Source: Mucilaginibacter sp. (GTDB lineage: Bacteria > Bacteroidota > Bacteroidia > Sphingobacteriales > Sphingobacteriaceae). From it: a stretch of 48,590 bases of DNA. Positions within the stretch are counted from its first letter, which is position 1, and each line of letters starts with the position of its first letter. The notes beneath the pieces are model-generated. The model did not search any database. It was given only the letters and a program-made list of their open reading frames with translations, and was not told the origin of the DNA. Shown here piece after piece: positions 7,104 to 15,321 of the stretch. Made by a program: the position numbers and the translations under genes. The stretch is from the NCBI GenBank assembly GCA_028287895.1, contig JAQBOV010000066.1:1-48590 (forward strand), written 5' to 3'.

Positions 7104-7598
7104 ATGGCTACTCAACTCAAAAACTTGTCTGATTTTTCTCATACCGTAGTTCCTTCTGCGGTTGCTTATCGCTTTGGGATAGTTGTAGCCGAGTGGAATG
7201 CCGAGATCACCAATGCGTTATATGAGGGAGCCTATCAAAGCCTCATCAATCATGGTGCGCTGGCCGATAATATTTTCACTTACGCCGTTCCGGGAAGTTT
7301 TGAGCTGACATCAGGTGCCGACCTGCTGTTAAAAAATCTCCACCTTGATGCGGTGATCTGCCTGGGATGTGTGATTCAGGGCGAAACCAGGCACTTTGAT
7401 TTTATTTGCAATGCGGTAGCCGGCGCAATAAGCAACGTAGCTATAAAATATACTAAACCGGTTATTTTTGGGGTACTGACAACTGACAATCAACAGCAGG
7501 CCCTTGACCGTGCGGGTGGCAAACATGGAAATAAAGGCGATGAAGCTGCCATTACCGCCATAAAAATGGCTAACTTAGCTGAAACCTTAAACGGATGA
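7104..7598 (+). CDS. ribH: 6,7-dimethyl-8-ribityllumazine synthase
   Basis: 164 residues. It condenses 5-amino-6-ribitylamino-uracil with 3,4-dihydroxy-2-butanone 4-phosphate, the penultimate step of riboflavin synthesis, usually as an icosahedral shell in the cytoplasm. Seen: FGIVVAEWNAEIT near the N-terminus, the substrate loop VPGSFEL, CLGCVIQGETRHFDFI with catalytic His97, FGVLTTDNQQQALDRAGG and KGDEAA. Length is normal. It follows the TPR gene on the same strand and no other rib gene is in the window, so the pathway is scattered. No FMN riboswitch is apparent upstream. Confidence 0.97.
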   Translation: MATQLKNLSDFSHTVVPSAVAYRFGIVVAEWNAEITNALYEGAYQSLINHGALADNIFTYAVPGSFELTSGADLLLKNLHLDAVICLGCVIQGETRHFDFICNAVAGAISNVAIKYTKPVIFGVLTTDNQQQALDRAGGKHGNKGDEAAITAIKMANLAETLNG

Positions 7599-7624
7599 TC
7601 TACGTTTAACAGGTACTTATTTCG

Positions 7625-7738
7625 ATGATGAAAAAAATAATATATATAGCTATAGTAGCACTGGTAGTCAGCAGCATCACTTCATGCTCAAGTAAATTGT
7701 GTCCGGCTTATGGCTCGTATCCCAAGAAAAGCCGATAA
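7625..7738 (+). CDS. 37-residue lipoprotein, unknown
   Basis: A short ORF with ATG ATG AAA AAA start, a hydrophobic helix and a lipobox ITSC with Cys predicted at residue 21. The mature part is only about 17 residues (CSSKLCPAYGSYPKKSR). It contains a second Cys and ends basic. Such very short lipoproteins with a C-P-A-Y-G motif are seen in Bacteroidota, but no function is known to me. It lies 26 bases after ribH and may be in the same transcript. The signal sequence and Bacteroidota-like start support reality over a chance ORF. Confidence 0.65.
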   Translation: MMKKIIYIAIVALVVSSITSCSSKLCPAYGSYPKKSR

Positions 7739-7770
7739 CAGCTAAAAGTCATTTTTTATTTCTGTTAGGA

Positions 7771-7798
7771 ACTAATCCGGTTGTGTACCTTATTTTTG
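7771..7798 (+). promoter_or_regulatory. Promoter of ytxJ
   Basis: TTG at 7771-7773, a 17-bp spacer and TATTTTTG at 7791-7798. The ATG at 7823 is 24 bases after the box. An upstream GTG start at 7781 lies inside the promoter and is rejected. Confidence 0.62.
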
Positions 7799-7822
7799 CG
7801 GATTAGTTTATTATTATTTTTT

Positions 7823-8152
7823 ATGAATTGGATATCGTTGGAGTCAGCAGAGCAGCTGAGCGGGATTAAAAAACAGCAAGGTTACAGTATTATTTTCAAA
7901 CACAGCACACGCTGTTCTATCAGTTTAATGGCAAAAAGAAGATTTGAGATGGAGTTGGATAGCCTCCCGGAAAATCTGCCGCTTTATTTTTTAGATCTTA
8001 TAAAGTATCGTGATATATCCAATCAAATAGCACAGGACTTCCAGGTTCATCATCAATCGCCTCAATTATTACTGATAAAAGATGGCCAATGCATTCTTGA
8101 CCAGTCGCATAGCGGCATATCGCTTGAAGAGGCGCTGGCACAGTTAAATTGA
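7823..8152 (+). CDS. ytxJ: Bacillithiol-system redox protein YtxJ
   Basis: 109 residues from the ATG at 7823. It is a thioredoxin-fold monothiol protein of the DUF2847/YtxJ family, thought to act as a bacilliredoxin-like partner of bacillithiol. The signature is IFKHSTRCSISLMAKRRFE, holding the single conserved Cys in TRCSIS; the rest of the fold (YFLDLIKYRDISNQIAQDFQVHHQSPQLLLIKDG) follows. The link to bacillithiol is supported by a bshA gene 10 kb away. It is flanked by its own promoter and a 220-base spacer before lipA. Confidence 0.9.
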   Translation: MNWISLESAEQLSGIKKQQGYSIIFKHSTRCSISLMAKRRFEMELDSLPENLPLYFLDLIKYRDISNQIAQDFQVHHQSPQLLLIKDGQCILDQSHSGISLEEALAQLN

Positions 8153-8361
8153 TGCATTAAGTCACTAGAGTATGCAGGTCGAAAAATTAACACTTTACCT
8201 GTGATCCACCACATGCTGATTGACAATAGTGCAAAATGATGCGCTGTATTTTCTTTCCGGACTTTCAGCCCGAACACTTTAAAAATCAGTTAAGCGTAAT
8301 CTTTAAGCCATTTCTCCCTTTTTAACTGGTACAACCCTTTCAACAATTACAAGCTTTTAAG

Positions 8362-8369
8362 TACTTTTG
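8362..8369 (+). promoter_or_regulatory. Predicted -7 box of lipA, four bases from the ATG
   Basis: TACTTTTG matches TAnnTTTG; only TAAC separates it from the ATG at 8374. Predicted transcription start coincides with the start codon, so a leaderless mRNA is expected. Confidence 0.6.
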
Positions 8370-8373
8370 TAAC

Positions 8374-9252
8374 ATGATCGAATTGCCGGTAGTTCCTGTA
8401 AACCAAACCCAACGCAAACCAGATTGGCTGAGAGTTAAACTTCCGGTCGGGAAAGAATACGCACATGTCCGGGGATTAGTAGACACCCATAAACTGCATA
8501 CCATTTGCGAAAGCGGCAATTGCCCCAATATGGGTGAATGCTGGGGAGCCGGCACTGCTACCTTTATGATTTTGGGTAATATTTGTACGCGTTCGTGTTC
8601 GTTTTGCGCGGTGGCAACCGGCAGACCGCTTGCCGTAGACCTGGACGAACCCAACCGCGTGGCCAGCTCAGTAAAATTGATGCAGGTAAAGCATTGCGTA
8701 ATTACCTCGGTAGACCGTGATGACCTCAAAGATGGCGGTTCTGTTATCTGGGCCGAAACCATCAATGCCATACGCAGGGAAAGCCCCGAAACTACACTTG
8801 AAACGCTTATCCCTGATTTTAGAGGGGTCTGGGAAAATCTGGAACGCGTACTTGCTGCGCGCCCGGAAGTGGTTTCCCATAATCTTGAGACGGTAAGGCG
8901 CCTCACCCGCGAAGTACGCATACAAGCCAAATACGACCGTAGCCTGGAATGCTTAAAACATATTTCACAAGCCGGACTTCGCACCAAATCAGGTATCATG
9001 CTTGGATTAGGCGAAACTGAACCGGATGTACTGGAAGCCATGAATGACCTGTTGGAAGCAGGAGTACAAATATTAACCCTGGGCCAATATTTACAACCTA
9101 CCCGAAACCACCACCCGGTGATCGACTGGATACACCCGGATCAATTTAATCGTTATCAACAATTAGGTATGGAAATGGGTTTCAGATATGTGGAAAGCGG
9201 GCCATTAGTGCGCTCCTCCTATCATGCCGAGAAACATCTGTTCGAAATCTAA
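8374..9252 (+). CDS. lipA: Lipoyl synthase
   Basis: 292 residues, a radical-SAM enzyme that inserts two sulfurs into octanoyl-carrier domains, using an auxiliary [4Fe-4S] cluster as sulfur donor. Both cluster motifs are intact: auxiliary [12 protein letters not shown] (Cys45, Cys50, Cys56) and radical-[11 protein letters not shown] (Cys71, Cys75, Cys78). The C-terminal RSSYHAEK holds the conserved serine ligand of the auxiliary cluster. Length is typical. The ATG at 8374 fits the family N-terminus ([16 protein letters not shown]). lipB is not in the window. Transcription is probably from the box four bases upstream. Confidence 0.97.
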   Translation: MIELPVVPVNQTQRKPDWLRVKLPVGKEYAHVRGLVDTHKLHTICESGNCPNMGECWGAGTATFMILGNICTRSCSFCAVATGRPLAVDLDEPNRVASSVKLMQVKHCVITSVDRDDLKDGGSVIWAETINAIRRESPETTLETLIPDFRGVWENLERVLAARPEVVSHNLETVRRLTREVRIQAKYDRSLECLKHISQAGLRTKSGIMLGLGETEPDVLEAMNDLLEAGVQILTLGQYLQPTRNHHPVIDWIHPDQFNRYQQLGMEMGFRYVESGPLVRSSYHAEKHLFEI

Positions 9253-9371
9253 CCTCATTTTATACCTTCTCATACAAGTTGAGTAAGCGGCGAAAAACAG
9301 GACGATCTGACGAGCAGGAATTGGTACCTGTATGCTGGTGAACCGTGAAAGAATTGCCGGCAAGTCATGGT
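9253..9371. other. Intergenic stretch after lipA
   Basis: No terminator, tRNA or promoter box is recognisable. It contains a GTG start at 9345 that could extend the small ORF beginning at 9372 by nine codons. Confidence 0.4.
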
Positions 9372-9572
9372 ATGACCGGACTGATTCATAAATTCTTATA
9401 TGATAAAGTACAATCTTATTTAGACCGGCTTGCTGGTAAGCGTTATGCCACAGAAGTGTTAATTAATGTTAAAAAACAAAATTGTGAAGCCCGATGTTGT
9501 AACAAAAGGCGTGTTGAGGCGTCTTTTAACAAAACACAACAAGAGTATTTCGTTCTTTATAAGATCAGTTAA
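9372..9572 (+). CDS. Small basic protein, unknown
   Basis: 66 residues from the ATG at 9372 (75 from a GTG at 9345). No family is recognised. The sequence opens with a plausible amphipathic helix (GLIHKFLYDKVQSYLDRLAG), then a short hydrophobic strand (YATEVLINV) and a Cys/Arg/Lys-rich patch (CEARCCNKRRVEA). There is no signal peptide. A good intrinsic terminator starts 15 bases after its stop, suggesting a transcript does pass through here. It could be a real small protein or a chance ORF in the lipA 3' untranslated region. Confidence 0.3.
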   Translation: MTGLIHKFLYDKVQSYLDRLAGKRYATEVLINVKKQNCEARCCNKRRVEASFNKTQQEYFVLYKIS

Positions 9573-9587
9573 TATATTAATCAAAAT

Positions 9588-9618
9588 GCGGTTGAATAAT
9601 ACTACAACCGCTTTTTTT
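9588..9618 (+). terminator. Intrinsic terminator upstream of convergent NAD(P)HX gene
   Basis: GCGGTTG (9588-9594) pairs with CAACCGC (9605-9611) around a 10-base loop, followed by TTTTTTT. It ends plus-strand transcription from lipA or the small ORF. On the minus strand the tail is weaker (ATTTTGATT). Confidence 0.8.
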
Positions 9619-11122
9619 ATGTCATTAACCCTGCAATGGTAACAGGCAGCTGAGTCACAAGCCTGCCGGCAAGCAGCACGTGCAGGCGGTCAGGTAAGGT
9701 CAATTCGTCCCCTGCTTTACCATGTATATAAGTACCGATGATGCAGGCATCCTCGGAAGAATATCTTTGAGCAAGCAAAGCCGTCAGTACACCGGTCAAT
9801 ACATCGCCCATACCGCCGCTTGCCATTGCTGCATTACCGGTAGAATTAAAATAGAGCTTTCCATCGGGCGTGACCGAAATAGTATAATCATTTTTAAGGA
9901 CAATGTATACTTTATGTTCCCGTGCCATCTGTGTCGCCGTTTGCAGGCGTTGCCACCAGTTTTTATGCTCCCCAAACAGACGGTCGAATTCTTTTACATG
10001 CGGGGTTATTATACTATCTGCCGGCACATACTTCCATAATCCATAGTGAACAGCCAGTAAATTGAGTGCATCTGCATCAATTATTACCGGTTTACCGTAG
10101 TTCTTTAAAAGATCGGTAAATAAAGTCAAAGCCTCTTTATCCTTGCCTAATCCGGGACCGACGGCTATTGCGTTGAACTTTTCCCATTCAATTTCAGGTT
10201 GCTCATTCTCCTTTCGAACGATAGCCATAATTTCGGGCTGATAGCTGTTCAGCGCATTAAGGCCGCTTTGCGGAATACAGGCAGTTGTCAGGCCGGCGCC
10301 GGCATGTGCACATGCTGATGAGCATAATAAAGCTGCACCCATGGTTTGAGGCTGCCCGGCAATAATGAGCGCATGCCCGTAAGTGCCCTTATTCGTGAAA
10401 CGATGGCGCGGTTTAAGCCTGCTGCTGATATCTTTTTCTTCCACTAACTGGTACGGTGAGTTTAATGATTGGATAAAACTTTCGTTGATGCCAATATTAA
10501 CAGCGTCCCAGCAATGAATATACGGCGCAGATTCCGGCAGCAGAAAATTAATCTTCGGCTGCTGAAAAGTAATCACCAGGTCTGCTTTTAAAACAGGGGC
10601 ATCGGGCCCGGTTTCGCCTTCACTAAAAAAACCGGTAGGCACATCAACGGCAACGACTGTTTTATGCAGGCTGTTCAAATAACTAACCAACCGTTCATAG
10701 TCACCGCTGAGCGGTTTGTTCAGCCCGGTGCCCAATAAAGCGTCAATAATAATGCTGCTATTTTCTAAAGGCAGGTCCTGCCGGGGCTTAATTTCCTGGA
10801 TGGCAATACCGGAAGGGATCAGCCGGTGCAGGTTGGTATTAAAATCATCGGATGATTTAGAAGAAAAGCTGGCTATTTTAACTTCCACCTGCTGGTAATG
10901 ATGATCTTTGAGCATCCTGGCAATGGCCAGCCCGTCGCCGCCATTATTACCTGTTCCGCAGTAAACGGCTATAGACTGTCTTTTATCCTGGAAATGATTG
11001 ATAAACCAGCCTACAAAGGCCCTGGACGCACGCTCCATCAAATCGATGGAAGCAATGGGTTCATGCGCTATGGTATAAGCATCAGCTTCGCGGATCTGGG
11101 AAGAAATTAGGAGTGGAAGCAT
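9617..11122 (-). CDS. nnr: Bifunctional NAD(P)HX epimerase/dehydratase
   Basis: 501 residues, two domains. The N-terminal YjeF_N epimerase (about 1-215) has YCGTGNNGGDGLAIARML and VAVDVPTGF. The C-terminal ribokinase-like ADP-dependent dehydratase (about 225-500) has GTYGHALIIAG, AVGPGLGKDKEAL, VIDADALNLLA, ITPHVKEFDRLFG and the catalytic GGMGDVLTG. Together they repair hydrated NADH and NADPH formed by heat or GAPDH side reaction. Length is typical of the fused bacterial enzyme. The start is preceded by a 141-base spacer and uvrA on the same strand. The 3' end converges on the terminator at 9588-9618. Confidence 0.95.
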   Translation of the reverse strand: MLPLLISSQIREADAYTIAHEPIASIDLMERASRAFVGWFINHFQDKRQSIAVYCGTGNNGGDGLAIARMLKDHHYQQVEVKIASFSSKSSDDFNTNLHRLIPSGIAIQEIKPRQDLPLENSSIIIDALLGTGLNKPLSGDYERLVSYLNSLHKTVVAVDVPTGFFSEGETGPDAPVLKADLVITFQQPKINFLLPESAPYIHCWDAVNIGINESFIQSLNSPYQLVEEKDISSRLKPRHRFTNKGTYGHALIIAGQPQTMGAALLCSSACAHAGAGLTTACIPQSGLNALNSYQPEIMAIVRKENEQPEIEWEKFNAIAVGPGLGKDKEALTLFTDLLKNYGKPVIIDADALNLLAVHYGLWKYVPADSIITPHVKEFDRLFGEHKNWWQRLQTATQMAREHKVYIVLKNDYTISVTPDGKLYFNSTGNAAMASGGMGDVLTGVLTALLAQRYSSEDACIIGTYIHGKAGDELTLPDRLHVLLAGRLVTQLPVTIAGLMT

Positions 11123-11263
11123 AATCTATAAAGTTAAAAATTATGCGTTTTGTTTTGATGTTCGCAGCGGTCAATAAATGAAAATAACAGTCCCCCGGGG
11201 GGAGTCTATTTTTAACGTATCCGATGTTCCGTCTTGATGCCTGCGGACCACAGGCCGGTTCGG

Positions 11264-14107
11264 TTATATCCCCATCTCTTTCTTCAAAAACTGTCCGGTA
11301 AAGCTATCCTTAACTTTACACAGGCCCTCGGGAGTACCACTAAACAATATTTTTCCCCCTCCGCTTCCGCCTTCCGGTCCAAGGTCGATGACATGGTCCA
11401 CTACTTTTATCACATCCAGGTTATGCTCTATGACCAGCACCGTATTACCCTTGTCAACCAGCTGGTTCAATACCCCTAACAGAACGTTGATATCCTCAAA
11501 ATGCAAGCCTGTTGTTGGTTCATCCAGGATATAAAAAGTATTGCCGGTATCTTTTTTAGAAAGCTCAGTTGCCAGTTTTACCCTTTGGGCTTCGCCGCCG
11601 GATAAAGTTGTTGATGCCTGGCCTAACCTGATGTAACCCAAGCCTACATCGAACAAAGTTTTAATTTTCCGATAGATAGCCGGTATATGCTCAAAAAACG
11701 GCGTGGCATCTTCTATGCTCATATCCAGCACATCGCTGATAGATTTACCCCGGTAACGCACTTCCAGCGTTTCGCGGTTATAACGCCTGCCTCCGCATTC
11801 CTCGCATGGAACTTGTACATCAGGCAAAAAGTTCATCTCGATCACTTTCATGCCGGCACCCTGGCACGTTTCGCAGCGCCCGCCCTTTACGTTGAAGGAA
11901 AACCGTCCAGGTTTATATCCTCTGATCCTTGATTCAGGCAATTGCACATACAGGTTGCGGATATCAGAAAATACGCCGGTATAAGTAGCCGGATTTGAGC
12001 GTGGGGTACGGCCAATAGGTGCCTGGTCTATCTCGATCACTTTATCGATACTTTCCAGTCCTTCAATTTTTTCATAAGGAAGCGGATGTTTTTTTGCTCT
12101 GAAAAAATGATGGTTTAAAACAGGGTACAAGGTTTCGGTGATCAGGCTTGATTTACCGCTGCCGGATACGCCGGTAATGCCGATCAATTTGCCCAAAGGA
12201 AAATCGACCGATACTTTTTTAAGATTATGTCCCGTAGCTTTTTTTAAGGTTAAGGTTTTGCCATTGCCTTCCCTTCGTTTTTCGGGGATGGCAATACTTC
12301 TTTCTCCGTTAAGATAAGATGTGGTGAGCGTGTGTGCCGTCATCAGCTCTTGTGGTGTTCCCTGTGCCACTATTTCGCCGCCATGTACACCAGCAGCCGG
12401 CCCCATATCGATCACGTGATCGGCCTGGAGTATCATATCCCTGTCATGTTCCACCACCAGGACGGTGTTACCCAGGTCGCGCAGGTTTTTCAATGCCTTT
12501 ATCAGCCGGTCATTATCACGCTGATGGAGACCAATACTGGGCTCATCCAGGATATACATCACATTCATCAGTTGCGAACCGATCTGAGTAGCCAGCCGGA
12601 TACGTTGTGCTTCACCACCAGAAAGTGTTCTTGCTGTGCGGTCGAGTGTTAAATAACTTAACCCTACGTCCAGCAAAAACACAATACGTGCGCGTATCTC
12701 CTTTAATATCTCGCGGGCTATGGTATTCTGGCGTTCGGTCAACCTTTCCTCCAGGTTGGTAAACCACTCCTGTAAGGTACGGATATCCATACAGGCTAGT
12801 TCAAAAATATTTTTCTGATCAACTTTAAAATGGAGCGATTCTTTTTTGAGGCGGGCGCCCTGGCAAACCGGGCATGTTTTTAAAACACGGTAATTTTCCA
12901 TGTCGTCCAGGTCCTCTTCACTCCTGCGTTGCTGTTGCTCTTCCAGCATCCTGATGATTCCGTCAAAACTGATCTGGTAACTCTGCACATTCCACTTATT
13001 ATATTCAACAGCTACAGTGACCATCTCGTGCGAGCCGTTCAGTATAATATCCAGTGTTTCCTTCGGGAGCTTCTCGATAGGGGTCGACAGGGAAAACTCA
13101 TACTTTTTTGCCAACGCTTTTAATACCTGAAATATCCAGGTTTCGCGGTATTCGCCCAAAGGTGCAAGGCCGCCATTGACGATGCTTAGTTTGGGATTGG
13201 GGATAACCGAATTTTCATCGATCTCAAAGATATAACCCAGGCCATCGCATTTTTCGCAGGCCCCATATGGTGAATTAAAGGAAAATGTATTAGGCTGCGG
13301 CTCATCATAAGATATACCCGAAACAGGGTCCATCAGATATTTGCTGTAATAGAACACCTTGTTGTCCTTATCTGCTATTCTGATAATGCCTTTGGCGATT
13401 TTTAATGCTGCCTGTATTGAACCGTGCAGGCGCTTACTGTCTTTCTCGCTTACCACGAGCCTGTCAACTACAATATCGATATCATGTATCTTATACCGGT
13501 CCACCTGCATTTTCGACGCTACGTCGGCTATGGTTCCGTCTATCCAAACTTTAACATAGCCCTGCTTGCGTATCTGCTCAAACAGTTCGCGGTAGTGCCC
13601 CTTACGTCCCTTTACTACAGGCGCCAGGATATTTACCGGCTGTCCGTCGAATTTTTCAAAAATGGTTTTCAGTATCTGCTCTTCAGACATCCGTTCCATT
13701 TTCTGTCCCGTTACATAGGAATATGCTTCACCGGCACGGGCAAACAGCAGGCGCATAAAATCATATATCTCGGTAATGGTGCCTACGGTAGATCGCGGGT
13801 TTTTGCTGGTGGTTTTTTGTTCGATGGCAATGACCGGACTAAGACCGGAGACTTTATCTACGTCGGGGCGTTCCATGCCACCCATAAACTGTCGTGAGTA
13901 GGCCGAAAACGTTTCCATATACCGGCGCTGACCCTCGGCATAGATCGTATCAAATGCCAGCGAGGATTTACCGCTGCCACTTAATCCGGTAACCACTACC
14001 AACCGGTTGCGCGGAAAAGAAACATCAATATTTTTTAAATTATGCACCCGGGCTCCGTACACTTCAACTTCACTTTGCTCACCCAGGTCGACAGGTTTTG
14101 TAATCAT
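11264..14107 (-). CDS. uvrA: Excinuclease ABC subunit A
   Basis: 947 residues, full length. It is the damage-recognition ATPase of nucleotide excision repair. Two ABC cassettes are seen: first Walker A GLSGSGKSS near residue 42 followed by DTIYAEGQRRY; signature LSGGEAQRIRLATQIG; second Walker A GVSGSGKSS; second signature LSGGEAQRVKLATELS with LDEPTTGLHFEDI. Zinc-binding CxxC pairs are present (CEKCDG, CPVCQG, CETCQG, CEECGG). uvrB and uvrC are not in the window. The likely promoter box is 130 bases upstream, just past the terminator of the preceding lytic transglycosylase gene. Confidence 0.97.
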   Translation of the reverse strand: MITKPVDLGEQSEVEVYGARVHNLKNIDVSFPRNRLVVVTGLSGSGKSSLAFDTIYAEGQRRYMETFSAYSRQFMGGMERPDVDKVSGLSPVIAIEQKTTSKNPRSTVGTITEIYDFMRLLFARAGEAYSYVTGQKMERMSEEQILKTIFEKFDGQPVNILAPVVKGRKGHYRELFEQIRKQGYVKVWIDGTIADVASKMQVDRYKIHDIDIVVDRLVVSEKDSKRLHGSIQAALKIAKGIIRIADKDNKVFYYSKYLMDPVSGISYDEPQPNTFSFNSPYGACEKCDGLGYIFEIDENSVIPNPKLSIVNGGLAPLGEYRETWIFQVLKALAKKYEFSLSTPIEKLPKETLDIILNGSHEMVTVAVEYNKWNVQSYQISFDGIIRMLEEQQQRRSEEDLDDMENYRVLKTCPVCQGARLKKESLHFKVDQKNIFELACMDIRTLQEWFTNLEERLTERQNTIAREILKEIRARIVFLLDVGLSYLTLDRTARTLSGGEAQRIRLATQIGSQLMNVMYILDEPSIGLHQRDNDRLIKALKNLRDLGNTVLVVEHDRDMILQADHVIDMGPAAGVHGGEIVAQGTPQELMTAHTLTTSYLNGERSIAIPEKRREGNGKTLTLKKATGHNLKKVSVDFPLGKLIGITGVSGSGKSSLITETLYPVLNHHFFRAKKHPLPYEKIEGLESIDKVIEIDQAPIGRTPRSNPATYTGVFSDIRNLYVQLPESRIRGYKPGRFSFNVKGGRCETCQGAGMKVIEMNFLPDVQVPCEECGGRRYNRETLEVRYRGKSISDVLDMSIEDATPFFEHIPAIYRKIKTLFDVGLGYIRLGQASTTLSGGEAQRVKLATELSKKDTGNTFYILDEPTTGLHFEDINVLLGVLNQLVDKGNTVLVIEHNLDVIKVVDHVIDLGPEGGSGGGKILFSGTPEGLCKVKDSFTGQFLKKEMGI

Positions 14108-14238
14108 ATCTAAATCAAGATAACTATTTGGGCGGACTGCTAAATTAATTATTTGCTAATTTAGTTAGTATTATTTAAACTAATGAGTAAAGTTTTTAAT
14201 CATTACACAGGCATGTCAACAGCCACGCATTTTGACTG

Positions 14239-14246
14239 CAAAGATA
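14239..14246 (-). promoter_or_regulatory. Predicted -7 box of uvrA
   Basis: Minus-strand TATCTTTG followed by CA matches the consensus. It lies 131 bases before the uvrA ATG, giving the longest predicted leader in the window. The -33 position falls in the terminator stem and has no clear TTG. No SOS box is recognised. Confidence 0.45.
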
Positions 14247-14247
14247 C

Positions 14248-14286
14248 AAAAAAAAAGGCCGCCCTGCCATCGGGCAGAGCAGCCTT
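14248..14286 (-). terminator. Intrinsic terminator of lytic transglycosylase gene
   Basis: A 14-bp stem with two G-U pairs (AAGGCTGCTCTGCC pairing with GGCAGGGCGGCCTT) has a CGAT loop and is followed by nine T on the minus strand. It starts 26 bases after the stop at 14312. The strongest terminator in the window. Confidence 0.9.
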
Positions 14287-14311
14287 AAAGTGCTCCGTAA
14301 ATATAATGGCT

Positions 14312-15073
14312 TTAATTAAAAGCCATTAGCTCTGAAGGCAGTAACCTATAATTGAATGGGGTTTTATACCCATACAGCCATGGTTTCTCAATAATAGCCT
14401 TCATGGCAATAAGTTTGTATACATAAGTGCCCGTCTCGGGATTGAAATGCATACGGAAATAATTATTCTCACCTTGCGCGCGGATTGCCCTGGCCATTTT
14501 TATCTCTCCGATATTATAGGCAGCAGCGGTTAAAGTCCAGCTTTTAAACTGACCATACAATTCCCTGAGGTATATGCAGGCAGCGACCGTAGATTTACGA
14601 ATATTCATCCGCTCATCTCTTCCGTTCCCTACTCTCAATCCATAGGTACGGGCTGTGCCCGCCATAAATTGCCATGAGCCTGCCGCCCCGCGTATTGAAG
14701 TACCCGAGTGTAATCCCGACTCGACAAGTGGTATGTATTTAAAGTCATCAGGTATACCGTAGGCCTTCAGAATTGGTTCAATAATAGGGAATAACCTGGC
14801 TGCCTTAATCTGTAATATATTAGATTGTATGTTGCCATAACTGTTATTCGCCAATGAATTCCTCAACTTGCGGTCTATCCTGGCATTGTTTAAAGGTATC
14901 GCTTCGTCAGCGAATCTAAAGTCATTTGAAACGTCATTCTTCGCATAAATAAACTTATACTTTACCGTACTTTTTGACACCATTCTGGTATCACTTTTAC
15001 TAAAAATAAAAAGCCCGGAAATGACAACCATCACTAACATTACGGAGCACGTAATTAAGCGTTTTTTAATCAT
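14312..15073 (-). CDS. Lytic transglycosylase, SLT domain
   Basis: 253 residues. An N-terminal hydrophobic helix (about 6-24) acts as signal or membrane anchor. A linker with basic residues leads to an SLT/MltD-like domain (about 92-240). Catalytic Glu118 lies in IPLVESGLHSGTSIRGAAGSWQFM; the region TLTAAAYNIGE is the second conserved block. It should cleave peptidoglycan glycan strands, leaving 1,6-anhydro ends, in the periplasm. No LysM repeats are present, so it is a short form. It has its own promoter (TATCTTTG at 15130-15137 with TTG at 15158-15160) and terminator, so it is monocistronic. Confidence 0.92.
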   Translation of the reverse strand: MIKKRLITCSVMLVMVVISGLFIFSKSDTRMVSKSTVKYKFIYAKNDVSNDFRFADEAIPLNNARIDRKLRNSLANNSYGNIQSNILQIKAARLFPIIEPILKAYGIPDDFKYIPLVESGLHSGTSIRGAAGSWQFMAGTARTYGLRVGNGRDERMNIRKSTVAACIYLRELYGQFKSWTLTAAAYNIGEIKMARAIRAQGENNYFRMHFNPETGTYVYKLIAMKAIIEKPWLYGYKTPFNYRLLPSELMAFN

Positions 15074-15129
15074 TTCTTTTTAATAGTTAAATTAAACATC
15101 AGGTAGAATGTATCTTGGTAAATGCCCTG

Positions 15130-15160
15130 CAAAGATAGTGCCTACAAATCAGACTATCAA
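15130..15160 (-). promoter_or_regulatory. Promoter of lytic transglycosylase gene
   Basis: Minus-strand TTG at 15158-15160, a 20-bp spacer and TATCTTTG at 15130-15137. The ATG at 15073 is 56 bases after the box. Confidence 0.6.
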
Positions 15161-15257
15161 TTACTTAAGTTTCCACACCTGTTTGTAAATGCCGAAAAAA
15201 CCTAAAAAACAGCGCTTTAAAGTGGTTTAAACACCGTTTTGCAAGTGTTGAAAAAAG

Positions 15258-15288
15258 TTGTAAAATCCCCTAAAAACCACTAACTTTG
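15258..15288 (+). promoter_or_regulatory. Promoter of pseudouridine synthase gene
   Basis: TTG at 15258-15260, a 20-bp spacer and TAACTTTG at 15281-15288. The ATG at 15322 is 33 bases after the box. Confidence 0.65.
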
Positions 15289-15321
15289 ACCCTCTGCTAA
15301 AGATAGCGCAAAGCAAAAATT

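Noticed and set aside
11188..11206. CCCCCGGGGGG palindrome as terminator of uvrA
   Set aside because: It has no loop, only five or six G-C pairs and lies over 50 bases after the stop; not a credible hairpin.
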